Shown here in pieces: positions 28,005-38,700 of a DNA stretch of 64,000 bases (position 1 is the first letter of the stretch; the number at the start of each line of letters is the position of its first letter). This stretch comes from Gardnerella coleohominis. GTDB lineage: Bacteria; Actinomycetota; Actinomycetes; Actinomycetales; Bifidobacteriaceae. The notes under the pieces were generated by a model. That model saw only the letters and a list, made by a program, of their open reading frames with translations. It made no database searches and was not told the DNA's origin. The DNA lies in NCBI RefSeq assembly GCF_002896555.1, contig NZ_MNLH01000004.1, forward strand, positions 58,027-122,026, in the 5' to 3' direction. Position numbers and translations under genes: made by a program.

Positions 28005-28117
28005 GTTTATTCCCCCCTCGATTTTTCTTTATTTAGAACATTGTGCCATGTACCTTTTCTATTTTCTATGTGCACCTATTTTAGCAGTAGCTTTATTGGA
28101 ACTTCACTATTTTTTTT

Positions 28118-29055
28118 TTAAAAGGAATATTGAAAAATTCGATGACGATTTTATGTTCCAATTAACCGATGAAGAAGTATATGAACTTTCAAGGTGCCAT
28201 TTTGGTACCTTGAACGATGAAGAAGTATATGAACTTTCAAGGTCGCATTTTGCGACCTTGGACAAAAGGCAAGGCAGAGGCAGTAACATTAAATACAAGC
28301 CATATGCTTTTACAGAACAGGGCATCTATATGCTTATGACTGTATTAAGGGGAGAACTGGCAGTTAAGCAAAGTAAGGCCTTAATACGAATGTTTAAGCA
28401 GATGAAAGACTTTATTGTTGAAAATAGAGACTTTCTTAGCTCAAAAGAAATGACGCAACTGTCATTGCAAACAAGTCAAAATACAAATGATATAATGCAG
28501 CATTCAAAAGAAATAGCAAATATAAACGATAAAATTAGCACATTGGCAACAAAAGAAGATTTGAAAAATGTAATGGATAATTTTATAGATAGTAACACCT
28601 ACAAGCATTTTCTTTTGCTGAATGGAGATAAGATAGAAGCGGATGTTGCCTATACAAAAATATATAAGTCGGCAAAGAAAAGCATTTATGTTATAGATAA
28701 TTATATAGGTCTTAAAACTTTGGAACTTTTAAGGGCTGCAAGAGATAACGTACAAATCATAATTTTTAGCGATAATGTAAGAAATAAAGATATGCTTACA
28801 AAAAATATTTTAGATGATTTTAGAAAAGATTATACTAACATAGACCTGAATCTGAAGGTATCCGATAAAAAATACCACGATAGATATATTGCACTAGACT
28901 TTGGGGCAGAAAATGAAGCCTTTTATCTTTGTGGAGCGTCATCAAAGGATGCGGGAAATAAAATATCGAGTATTACCCGAATAGAAGAATCATCGAAGGA
29001 TATGTATCATACAATGTTTGCTGGAATGTTAAATAATAAGAATTTGAAAATTTAA
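28118..29055 (+). pseudogene. ORF6N-domain protein, 5'-truncated, with PLD-like C-terminus
   Basis: The frame begins within an ORF6N domain: KRNIEKFDDDFMFQLTDEE... and YAFTEQGIYMLMTVLRG are its middle and end, but the usual first ~40 residues are missing. What stands upstream in frame is a hydrophobic string (from ATG 28003, overlapping the rhuM start) unlike any ORF6N start. A 16-residue segment (DEEVYELSR.HF.TL) is duplicated in tandem. Residues after ~170 look like a phospholipase-D-like domain (KYHDRYIALDFG...YLCGASSKDAGNK). ATA and AGA codons are frequent, unlike core genes, suggesting transfer from a low-GC Firmicute. Possibly non-functional. Confidence 0.7.
28167..28262 (+). repeat. 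48-bp tandem duplication with covarying hairpins inside the ORF6N frame
   Basis: Two 48-bp units. Each ends in a hairpin: CAAGGTGCCATTTTGGTACCTTG in the first, CAAGGTCGCATTTTGCGACCTTG in the second. The arms differ in a way that keeps pairing. Confidence 0.85.
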
Positions 29056-29188
29056 TACACGCTTAACGGATTAGACAATTGTATGTGATTTAGATAGTTA
29101 TATTTGTATGGTTCTGCTTTTAAGTAAGGCGGTAGAATCGAAAATCTATTGTCTTTTTAATTGCTGCAAATTAGAGTACAGCATTTGC

Positions 29189-29305
29189 GCGCTTACGAAA
29201 CTCGCAATGCAATACCCAATAAATCACACTGCCTTCGTTAGTAGAAACGAAGGCAGACCTCGCTTGCGTTGAAAGCGTACTGTGCTTTCAACTTTGAGCA
29301 AGCTC
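29189..29305 (+). repeat. Mosaic structured repeat, copy B (forward, 3' part replaced)
   Basis: Matches copy A up to GAGCAAGCTC, then switches to a different block (CAGCCGAGCGGCAATTAGCCG) that is the reverse complement of sequence at ~32547-32573. Confidence 0.85.
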
Positions 29306-29590
29306 AGCCGAGCGGCAATTAGCCGTGAGGATAGACGTTACGCTCTCGTGAGGTACGTGGTTTTTATGCTTGTGCTACTAGTGCTTGGATTCTTAGTTAA
29401 GTTTTGATTCCCAATAGGATTGGATTATGCGAAAGTCTGTTTAGAATCGCTCCACTCTTATATTGCTCGACCAAGCAATCCTTATCCCTCACTACTACCT
29501 GGTAATGCACACATAAGAAAATACGTGGGCGAAAAATCTTAAATCTCTGCCTAATTAATAGCAAAGCAGGTCGTCGCGCTTATAGTGCGT
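29306..29590 (+). repeat. Second mosaic block: pieces shared with 32.5 kb and 55.5 kb
   Basis: Contains the hairpin ATTGCT-TGGTCG-AGCAAT (reverse here, ~29453-29470) shared with ~32509-32526, and CGAAAAATCTTAAATCTCTGCC (29529 on) shared with ~55489. It ends with a scrap of GCAGGTCGTCGCGC. No gene seen. Confidence 0.7.
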
Positions 29591-29712
29591 GTTGGTAAAC
29601 AAATTCGGGGAGGTGTTCTTGGTTTTGTTTACTTATTGGGTGTGTAAGTAAACAAATTCGGGGGAGGGTTCTTGGTTTTGTGTACTTAGAGTGCGTGTAA
29701 GTAAACAAATTA
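29588..29712 (+). repeat. GTTTAC/GTAAAC hairpin array 3
   Basis: Units of the same family as array 1; the pairing arms TTTGTTTACTTA/TAAGTAAACAAA are kept while loops vary. Confidence 0.85.
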
Positions 29713-29713
29713 G

Positions 29714-29889
29714 GGGCGTGACGACCTGCCTGAGCACTGCGATATAGCGTGCGAAGGCAACTCGGAGGCCGAGCTTGCTCAGGGTTGAAAGTCCAGTGGA
29801 CTTTCAACGCAAGCGAGGTCTGCCTGAGTCAGTAAAGACGAAGGCAGGGTGATTTATTTGGTATTGCATTGGGAGTTTCGTAAGCGAGC
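29714..29889 (-). repeat. Mosaic structured repeat, copy D (reverse)
   Basis: Nearly identical to copy C, with GAAAGTCC/GGACTTTC central hairpin. Confidence 0.9.
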
Positions 29890-29907
29890 TAACTAGCGAG
29901 CTTCTTC

Positions 29908-30011
29908 TTGGTTTTGTTTACTTTTAGGGTGTGTAGGTAAACAAAATCGGGGTAGGGTTCTTTATTTTGTTTACTTTTGGGGTGTGTTGGTAAACAAAAT
30001 CGGGGGGGGGG
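29908..30011 (+). repeat. GTTTAC/GTAAAC array 4 ending in a 10-G run
   Basis: Two units, the last ending AAAATC followed by ten G at 30002-30011, where other copies have four or five G. Confidence 0.85.
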
Positions 30012-30054
30012 AAGCTCGCTTGTTCGCGCGCACGAAACTCGCGTTGGAAACGCA

Positions 30055-30115
30055 AGCGAATTGACGCAATAAGTATGGGGGCAATTAACGCAATAAGTAT
30101 GGGGGCAAGGGGGGA
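30055..30115 (+). repeat. Short direct repeat AACGCAATAAGTATGGGGGCAA
   Basis: The unit (A/G)ACGCAATAAGTATGGGGG occurs at about 30063 and 30088 and is followed by another G run. Function unknown. Confidence 0.7.
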
Positions 30116-30185
30116 GTTATTTGTATTAAAAATGAAAAATTTTTTTGTTATATTTTTAGTACAGGCCCAGAAAACGTTGGTATTA

Positions 30186-30213
30186 TTGACAAACCTGGGG
30201 GGGGGGGTATCAA
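30186..30213 (+). promoter_or_regulatory. Candidate phase-variable promoter with 11-G spacer
   Basis: A perfect -35 box TTGACA (30186-30191) is followed by AACCT, eleven G (30197-30207) and a -10-like TATCAA (30208-30213). The spacer is 16 bp with this G count. Length changes in the G run would change promoter strength. An alternative -10, TATAAAT at 30287, lacks a well-spaced -35. The pilin gene starts 245 bp downstream. Confidence 0.6.
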
Positions 30214-30458
30214 TTTGCTAGTATTAACAAGCTTTTGTTGGTGTTTTGAAACGCAAATTTGTCTAGCGTCGAAGTAGTCTATTTAGTATAAATAAGGTTA
30301 AGTGTGTGCGTTTAGCCTTATAACAAATGATTATACAACTAACAACAGTGAACATTTGCAATGAATGGAAGATGTTATTACGTTGGCGATGTTTTATGAT
30401 CATTGAAATTAACAGGAATAAATCTCGCAAGAGATTACAATTTTACAATCGAGGAATT

Positions 30459-32258
30459 ATGGGTACAAAACCAAATTCATTAAAGCGCGCGGTAGCACTC
30501 ATAGCCGCTGCATGTACACTTGGCACCTGCTGCATCGCCGGATCCATCGCATGGGCTAATGGTGAAAATAATGCCGACAGTGCAAATACTGCAAACATTG
30601 ATTCTAATAAAAAAACTTCTATAATCATTCACAAGTACCAAGGTCCTGCAACTTCTACTAAATCTGATGGCTCTGTGAAACCTTTTGCCAATAAAGGCGA
30701 TCTGCTTTTCGGTAAGAAGCCAGTTAAGGGCGTTGTGTTCAAGGTTTGCAGGGTCGAGCTTGCAACAGGCATTGCTGAAGATGACAAGAAGATTGATTTG
30801 TCTAAGGCTGAAGGCTGGGAGAAAATCAAAGATATTCAGAATCTCGACCCTTCTACTAAGAAGGCTGCTTCATTCTTAGAAGGCAATTCTCCTAAATTCA
30901 AATTGGTTGATAATTGTACAGATACTAAAACAACTGGTGAAGATGGTTCCGCAAAGTTTGAAAATCTTGACGAATCGCTTTACTACGTTGAAGAAACTGA
31001 CACAAAAGGTGCTCAAATTAAGGATGAAAAAAACAATTGGAAGTCTGTAACTGTTACTGGTAAGGTTGATCCGTTCTTCATCACAACGCCTTTGCCTCAC
31101 AAGACTCCTACTTCATGGGAATGGTTGTACAACGTTGATGTGTATCCAAAGAATGATACAAGTGACGACGTTCCTACTAAAACGCCAAAGACTCCAACCA
31201 AGCTTTATGTTGATAAAGATGGTAGCACTGTTATTCCGTGGGATATTTCTATTCCTTTGACGCCTCCTTCTGACAATAAAGCTTATAAGAAGATTGGATT
31301 CATCGATGCTCTTCCTAAGGGTTTGACGTATAAAGACGTATCTGACGTTACGCTCGTTAAGAAAGCAAAGACGTCTGCTACTGCTGAAGCAACTGATGTA
31401 CCGCTTGCTGTAACTACTGACTACACGGTTACATCAACAGAAAAGACTGAGTCGGCTCCTGCGAAGGTAACGTTTAACCTTTCTGCTTCGAGATTGGAAG
31501 AGATCTCCAAAGATTTCGGCACCAATACTTACGTTTTGAAGGTCACTTTAAACACTAAGGTTACTAAGGGAACCAAGAACTTCTCTAACTTTATTACTGG
31601 CTGGATTGACGACAGCAAGATTGGTGATGGTGACGAAAACAACCCATGTGTCCCAACTGCAGATAATCCATGCGATAGTAATCCTCACGGCACTTCGCAT
31701 TTTGCTACCTTGAAGATCACCAAGGTTAATGATGCTGATACTAAAGAGAAAGGCAAGAAGCCATTAAAGGGTGCAGAGTTCACTGTTTATCCAGTTACAG
31801 AAGGTACAAAGCTTACTGATGTTTCAGGTGAGAACGTAACTAAGGAAACTATCGAAGGAAAGCTTGATAAAGGCAAGGACGATGCCAACGCTATTAAGCT
31901 TGCGGCAACTGATAATGCGGGTGTAACGACTGCAGACTTGTTCATTGGAACTAATGATGTTGCTTCCAAGATCTACTGCGTTGTTGAGACCAAGGCTCCT
32001 GCCGGCTTCAAGAAGGATGAAAAACCTCACTGCTACGAGGTTAAAGTAGAAACCGAAGCTCAGGCAACAACAGGTAATACTGATAACGCTCACGAGATCG
32101 TTAATTCCCAGGCTACTGAACTCGACAAAATCCTCGGCAACTTGCCTATGACTGGTGCTCGCGGCTTGGTGATTTTGACGGTTTGCGGCATTGTTGGCAT
32201 CGCTGGCACGTTCTTCTACATTGTGATGAAGCGTCGCAAGGAGCAAGAAGCCGAATAG
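30459..32258 (+). CDS. LPXTG-anchored fimbrial shaft protein (isopeptide-forming SpaA/SpaH-type pilin)
   Basis: Start at ATG 30459 after CGAGGAA; an upstream in-frame ATG (30327) lacks a site. 599 residues. Signal peptide ~1-35 (LKRAVALIAAACTLGTCCIAGSIAWA). The D1-like domain has E-box-like YYVEETDTKGA. The pilin motif is WLYNVDVYPKND, whose Lys forms the inter-subunit bond in related pili. A Cna-B-like domain near 420-555 ends in VVETKAPAGF. The sorting signal is LPMTG, then a membrane helix and RRKEQEAE. No class C sortase lies in the window. It is likely a surface adhesin or pilus backbone. Confidence 0.88.
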   Translation: MGTKPNSLKRAVALIAAACTLGTCCIAGSIAWANGENNADSANTANIDSNKKTSIIIHKYQGPATSTKSDGSVKPFANKGDLLFGKKPVKGVVFKVCRVELATGIAEDDKKIDLSKAEGWEKIKDIQNLDPSTKKAASFLEGNSPKFKLVDNCTDTKTTGEDGSAKFENLDESLYYVEETDTKGAQIKDEKNNWKSVTVTGKVDPFFITTPLPHKTPTSWEWLYNVDVYPKNDTSDDVPTKTPKTPTKLYVDKDGSTVIPWDISIPLTPPSDNKAYKKIGFIDALPKGLTYKDVSDVTLVKKAKTSATAEATDVPLAVTTDYTVTSTEKTESAPAKVTFNLSASRLEEISKDFGTNTYVLKVTLNTKVTKGTKNFSNFITGWIDDSKIGDGDENNPCVPTADNPCDSNPHGTSHFATLKITKVNDADTKEKGKKPLKGAEFTVYPVTEGTKLTDVSGENVTKETIEGKLDKGKDDANAIKLAATDNAGVTTADLFIGTNDVASKIYCVVETKAPAGFKKDEKPHCYEVKVETEAQATTGNTDNAHEIVNSQATELDKILGNLPMTGARGLVILTVCGIVGIAGTFFYIVMKRRKEQEAE

Positions 32259-32350
32259 TCGGGAAGCTGAATGCTTCGAATTATTCGATACTGAATTATT
32301 CAATACTCGAATTATTAATACGATGTTTTGAATAGTTTTGTGGATTTGCG

Positions 32351-32402
32351 CAAACTTGGCTTGTAAGCGCTGACTTTTAGCCAGACTTACCGGCCAAGTT
32401 TG
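32351..32402 (+). terminator. Long inverted repeat after the pilin gene (possible terminator)
   Basis: CAAACTTGGC (32351-32360) and GCCAAGTTTG (32393-32402) pair perfectly over 10 bp around a 32-base loop. No T run follows, so it may instead act otherwise. Confidence 0.45.
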
Positions 32403-32489
32403 TGTGTTAACACTTCGGCAAATCCGGGAGGTTTGATAGTCCAGCGCTTCAAATAAATCCGGAGCGCTCTAGAGAACACTATCGGTTTA

Positions 32490-32670
32490 TTGGTAGTGTG
32501 GGATAAGAATTGCTTGGTCGAGCAATATAAAAGCGAAGCGCTGTCCTCACGGCTAATCGCCGTTCGGCTGAGCTTGCACGGAAAGTCCACTGGACTTTCC
32601 GTCTGAGCAAGCTCACGCTCCGAGTTGCTTTCGCACGCTATATCGCAGTGCTCAAGCAGGTCGTCGCGCG
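32490..32670 (+). repeat. Mosaic structured repeat, copy H (hybrid, forward)
   Basis: First half is the block seen reversed at 29.3-29.5 kb (ATTGCTTGGTCGAGCAAT hairpin; CGGCTAATCGCCG). Second half is the 3' part of the main repeat with central hairpin GGAAAGTCC-ACT-GGACTTTCC and the GCACGCTATATCGCAGTGC hairpin, ending in GCAGGTCGTCGCGCG. It touches the giant gene's start region. Confidence 0.8.
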
Positions 32671-32701
32671 TACGAATATGTGCATTGGGGTGCACAATAA
32701 A

Positions 32702-35700
32702 ATGATTATAATGAAGAGTTTAAGTGGAATTATGAGCAGTATTTTGACGATTTTGCGAAACATTTTCGTCTATTCATATAAATATGCCCAAAATATTGCT
32801 AAAACTATTCTTATTTGCCTGATTTCGGTGGCGATGTGGCTGCCGATGTGCATCACTACTTATACTGCGCAAGCAGCAGAAACTAATGCAACGGGGACAA
32901 ATTCGCACGAATCTGCATCTAATACTTCTACTAATACTGCATCTTCTGCTAATACTGCAAATAGTACTGCAAATAATACTTCAAAGAAATCCGGTAATGC
33001 CAACAATTCCGCTAATTCCGGCAACTCTAACGGCAACGGAACTTCGGCTACTTCCGGCAATCCATCCGCAAACGGATCAAATAATTTAGATTCAAATTCA
33101 TTACAACGATATATCAATTCTTCTCAGCTAGACAATGGCGCGGGCAACGGCGCGGGCAACGGCTTTGGTGCAGGAGCAGGCTCTCCATTAGGCTTAGGCT
33201 TAGTCAATGGCTTAGGCAATAGCTCTTTGCTAGGCAATAGCTCTTTGCTAGGCAATAGCTTAGGTAATGGCTCAGGTAATGGCGCAGAATCATCTTACTC
33301 AGGAGGCGCAGCCTCCCCATTCGGCTCATCATCAGGCTTAGCCTCCCTGTACGGCTCCCAATCAAGATCGTCACTTTTTGAGCGCGCTGCAGAAGAAGCC
33401 CAAGCAAAAGCGCAAAACCGCGAAGCTAAGAATTACTCAGCTCGCGAATCTTACGAAGTGTATCACCCTGGGTGCAACAAGGATTACGCTTTAGGCGCAT
33501 GCATTACTACTGACGGCGACGGCGCTGGTTTGCGAGCCACGAACGGTCACGATTTGGATGTTAATAGTCTTGGATACAACTTGGATTCCGGCGACCCATT
33601 TATTGGTGCAGCAACGAGACCTCGTGGCCACTACGAGAACGGTCCTGTGCCTGAAGATCCTTCCGGCACGGATCATTACGGCGCAACTTACTTCACTCCG
33701 TACCCTAAGGGCACTTTTATTATGGGCCGCTTCCGCAATATGGCATTTAACCATAAGGGTTCCGGCGTCGATAGAATGAACGTGCCTGTTGACGACACTG
33801 CAGACTTTGTGTTTGTAAAGCGCACGCCTAAGCTTTCCGGCGGCGGATTCGTGTGGGATATTATTTTTAACGCTGGCGGTCGTACTCAGGGCGCTGGTGG
33901 TGCTTTTAATTACTTTACGATTCCAAAAGGTCAGATTCTAGACAAAGGTAGCGAAGGCGGAAGGCAGTATATTCAGCGAGTTCTTTACAGCGGTAGGGAA
34001 GATACTGCTTTGTATAAGCAGAATCAGTACAAGAAAAATCATGGCGGAAATCTTGATAATTATAAGCCTCCTCGCGAAACTTGCTCCTTCTCTTGGGATA
34101 ATCCTAACGGTTTGTGCAGTAAGGAAGTGAAGAGTAGCGATTTTGCTCCGGGTGATGATCTTACCGCAGCTTGGGGAAAGATGAAAGGCGACAACGACAG
34201 TCAGAACGGCAATTATTCTAGGCTCCTTCCATCCGCTATGACAACTACTGATTTGAATAGTAGGGATTTTGGTAAGTGCCGTGATGGTGGTCAAGGTTTG
34301 GACTGCATTAAGTCTAGTAGCTATGCTGCTTTGGATGAAGGCGATCTTAGAGTTGTTCCTAAAGTTGAAGGAAGCTATAACAGAGGCTATAGCCCTGCTT
34401 ATGTTGCTCTCGTACAAAATCTTTATTGGTCTATAAAAGATGACACGCAGCGCGTGTTTGGTTTTGTGAACAATATTAAATCTGGTGAGATTGCTTATAC
34501 TTACAAGATTCACTTCACTACTACAACTTCTACGAATAAAGAAAACTCATATTGCACTGCTAACAAGGGAGATGGAACAGGTTGCGAAAACTTTTCATTC
34601 TTCTACGCTGCAGGATCTTACTTCGGTCATAGAGATATGAGTAGCGGCTTTTATGGTGCTAATGATCCGTTCGGTATTACTAAAGCCGGTAAATACTCCA
34701 TGACTAATTTTGGACGTGACGCTAACCTTTACATGTACACTATCATGCATCAGCAGTGGTATGGTGCGCCGCGAATTATGGATATTCAGGCTCCTAGATA
34801 CCACTTCCTTAAGGGTACTGGTTTGGGTCCGTACAACAGTGACAGCGGTAATTATCTTACTAATAGGCATATTTCATTCTCTAGTGTGTTACTTGGAATA
34901 GTAAATAAGCCTTTGGGATACTCAAATCTTATGAACGAGGATCAAGATATACGCTTATTGCCTGATTATTATTCCCCGAATAACGGCTATGCTCGAGGTA
35001 ATCAGTGGTTCCGTAATCCTGGTATGAACGACCATACTACGAAGGATTCAGAGCCTGGTAGACACAAGCTTGAGCTTAGATATAACGATAGAACGTATCA
35101 CATGAGCGAAACTCAGGATTTGTGGTATAGGATTATTACGCAAGCGGATGTGTTTAAGCCTTTGCAAACTGAGGAATATGACGAAAATAACAAGACTCCT
35201 AAGTATTATTCTTACGATCAGCCGCTTCCTAATCCTCTTATTATTGATGATCGTGATAATAATGCTGGGTTCGTGAATTTTGTTGGTAAGCGTTCTGACT
35301 TGTATAAGCAGGTAATGGCTTTCGATCCTAACTTGTTCCTGCCTGTTAATCTGACTGAGTATGGTTCAAGAAATAGGTATGGTTCCATAAGGCAGAAGAA
35401 GGGCGCTAATACAAACCCTTATCCGCTTGATGCTAACTATTTGACTGTTAATCCGGATGGAGATTCTAATACTCCTCTTAAGAATCTTGCTGTTTACAAA
35501 GCTGAGTGGACGGATAAGTGGGGTGATGAGCCTCGCTCGAATACTCTTCAAGATGCTGATTTAAGCGTTGCTGCCAAAGTGCCTATTGTCAGTGTTGTAA
35601 ATCCTTGCGGCCACTCTAAGATTCTTGATGAGTACAAGGATAAAATTAACGGTCAATCTAGGTCTTCTATTTCATTTAGGTCTGTAGATAGCGACGATAA

Positions 35701-38700
35701 TTCTGCTGTGAATGACGACCGTGCAGCTCTTGGTGAGAATCGTGAAGACAGCATGCCTGAATGCTGGCCTAAAGCGCAAAATGCTACTAAGCGTAATGTT
35801 TGGTTTGTAAGCGATGCTCCTAAGACAAGTGATGACGGTAAGGAGTTGAAGCCTGGAGATCCTGTAAAGCAAGACTTGCATGACAAAGTCTTGGCTAAAA
35901 TCAAGCGTATTTACAGAACTTGGATGCGCAACAAGTATAGTGCTCAGTTGCAGGATGGCAAGGATCCTAAAGTTTTGCCAAATTACGTGTTTGTAAAGTA
36001 CGTAAAGATTACGTTCTGGGATAATTCGACTACTGTTATACCTGTTGTATTCCCGTATGTTGATTACGAGAAGCCAACGTTGGATGTAAAAGTGAGCGTG
36101 AATAATGGAAATCCTGTTGACGTTCCAGCTGATGGTTTGAAGATTCCTGTTAATAGCAAAATTAAGTTCTGGGTTAAGGGTCATGACGATAAGAGGATTT
36201 TGCTTGGCGTGAAGCCTAAGGAAGCTACTGAATACTTTACTAACAATAAAAATAAGAGATTCTTTGATAATAAAAAAGTCGTTGTGCGCAATGATTTCGA
36301 TATGATTACCACTCCGCGTAGCAATAAGAATAATTGCGATACCCTCGGTTGCGGCGATTTTAGGACAATAAGCTACAATCAGTTCATTCATAAAAATGGC
36401 GAGCTTGATAATCAAACGGATCAAGTTGGATGGGTTATTAACAGCGGTAATTCTGAAGATGATGGTTCTCCTACAGTATTAGCGGAAGATAAGAGTAGAA
36501 ATAACGGTGTACATGATTTGATATTCCACGGTTGGGATGCTGCAGGTAATTCCGTAATAAAGAAACTTAGGCTGATTATTGTATCTCCTGGCTATGGTTT
36601 GCCAAACGTTTGGTGGGATAAGAAGCCGAATGGACATTATGTTGGGCGCGTGAATCCTTGGGATGAAGATAAGCGCGTGCGCTCGATTATGGTTAGAATT
36701 TGGGCGCGAGGTAAGGAAAAGCCTGGCAATGAGCACAACTACGATACAATTTGCCCAAGTGATGGCAGCTGCTACGGCATTGTTATTCAGCGAGACGGTA
36801 ATAGTAAGGCTGATCGTTGGCATCAGGTTAATACTTATAACCACAATAATGATGCTGCAAGCCCGGATGGGTCTAGAGCTGCAGGGGATAGGTCTGCTGA
36901 GGATAGAGCTGCTTTAGAGGACAGAGATGCGTCTGACGATAAGGCAGCTGATGGCAAGTCGGCTGATGGCAAGGATAAAGATAAATCTAAAGCTGGCGAT
37001 AAGGATAAAGCTGATGGCAAGGCGGCTGACGATAAGACTGCTGACGGCAAGGCGAAAGTTGACAACAAAGCTAAAGCTGATAGCGAAAAAACTGATAATG
37101 CCAAACCAGGGGAGAACTCTACCCAAAATCAGCAAGATAAGCAGGAGCAGCACGGTAAGCAGGATGAGCAAGCTAATAAGCCGCAAAATAATAAGCCGCA
37201 AACTAGTAACAAGCCTGCTTCTTTGAAGATTTCTAAAGCGACTAAGAAGAATGCTAAGAATAAGACATCTAAGAAGAGTTCTAAGAAGAACGCTAAGAAG
37301 CGCAATGTTCCGGGAAGGCGTGGTAGTGTAAAGCTTGCTGTGCTAAACGAAGGTGATTCTTCTAAGAAGGACAATACGCAAAAATCTGAAGTACGAAAAC
37401 CTGAAGTAAGTGATGGTAACAAGCAGAGTGATGCTGCTAATACTGCAGAAAACGGTGGCGCAAGTAAAGATAATAAAGGCAGTAACGGTAGCAAGAAGTC
37501 CGATAACAAGGACACCAAGAATTCTGAAGATGCTAAAGATTCTGAAGATAAGTCAGGAGAATCTAAGGATCAGGATCGCAGTGCTGAAGGCGAAGATCGT
37601 TCTGGTAGAAACTGGGTTGAAGAATACAGTAAGCGCATTATTACAGCAAATCTTGGAAAGTATATCAAGGGTTGCACTGCTAACGGCGACGATAAATGTG
37701 AAATTACTTTTGATCCTGTAACTGGAAATATTACGATTCCAGAATACTTTGCGGAAATTGGTTCCAGAATTTACGTAGACACTTACTCTGTGCCAGAAAA
37801 TGATCCAGATCGGCGTCAAAATAAACTTTGGAAGACAATTGATCCAAGCCAAACTCAGGATCACGAAGAATCAGACCCGCTTCCGCTCGATATTGCGTGG
37901 CCAAACGGCTTAGTGCAAGTGAACCCGTTTGAGCTTAATAATAACGAAATCGTGGCAATGCTTTCTTGGATGAGGCACGATAAGCGGAACGAGCGAATCT
38001 TCGGCTACCGCAAGGAAGAAATTGGCGTTAAGGGTGAAAATAAGTACGATACTTACGATCAGTACGACAATGGCTTTAATCCTGCAAAAACTACAGCAAA
38101 GTATGCTTATGGTGAAGATAAGCCTCAATACTCATGCGCGGTGGAGAGGGAGCAGCAGTGGAAGCTGTGCTTAGGTGGCGTTACTGGTATTGGTCAGCTA
38201 GGAAAAATTGCCGAAAAGAAGTATGCAGAAAAGAAGCTTGTTTTCAATAAGTTGGAAGCTGATGACGAGACTACGCTTAACCCGATTGAGCATAAGGTGA
38301 CGCGCTTCGTTGATATGCGTAAGGACTATACGTGGGGATTAGTAGATAACAACAAGAAGAGTGTTGATGGGCGAAACGATCCTGGATTTGACGGGCCGCA
38401 AAATGGCTTGTATGGAAATCAGAAGTATGGCACGCAATACTTTGTGTACAAGTGGAACATAAACTCATACCGCAAGGGCGGCAATGGTAAGGCGTTAAAC
38501 CTTCAGGATGTGCTAAAGCTTGTAAAAGGTACGCCTAGTATCAATACGAAAGATGAAAATAATCCACAGCCTTCTCTAACTCCTATGAGCGCGGCGGATA
38601 ATAGGCAATTTGATGCGTGGGGTGGAGAATACCCTAAGGCAGTCGATGGTGGTGGAATAAATTACGCTGTGCGCGACAATACATGTGCCGCATCTATGAA

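Noticed and set aside
28003..28117. ATG 28003 as the ORF6N start
   Set aside because: It overlaps the rhuM start codon and gives a hydrophobic string foreign to the family.
36835..37518. Open frames antisense to the giant gene's charged linker
   Set aside because: Leu/Ser-rich translations of the low-complexity coding repeat.
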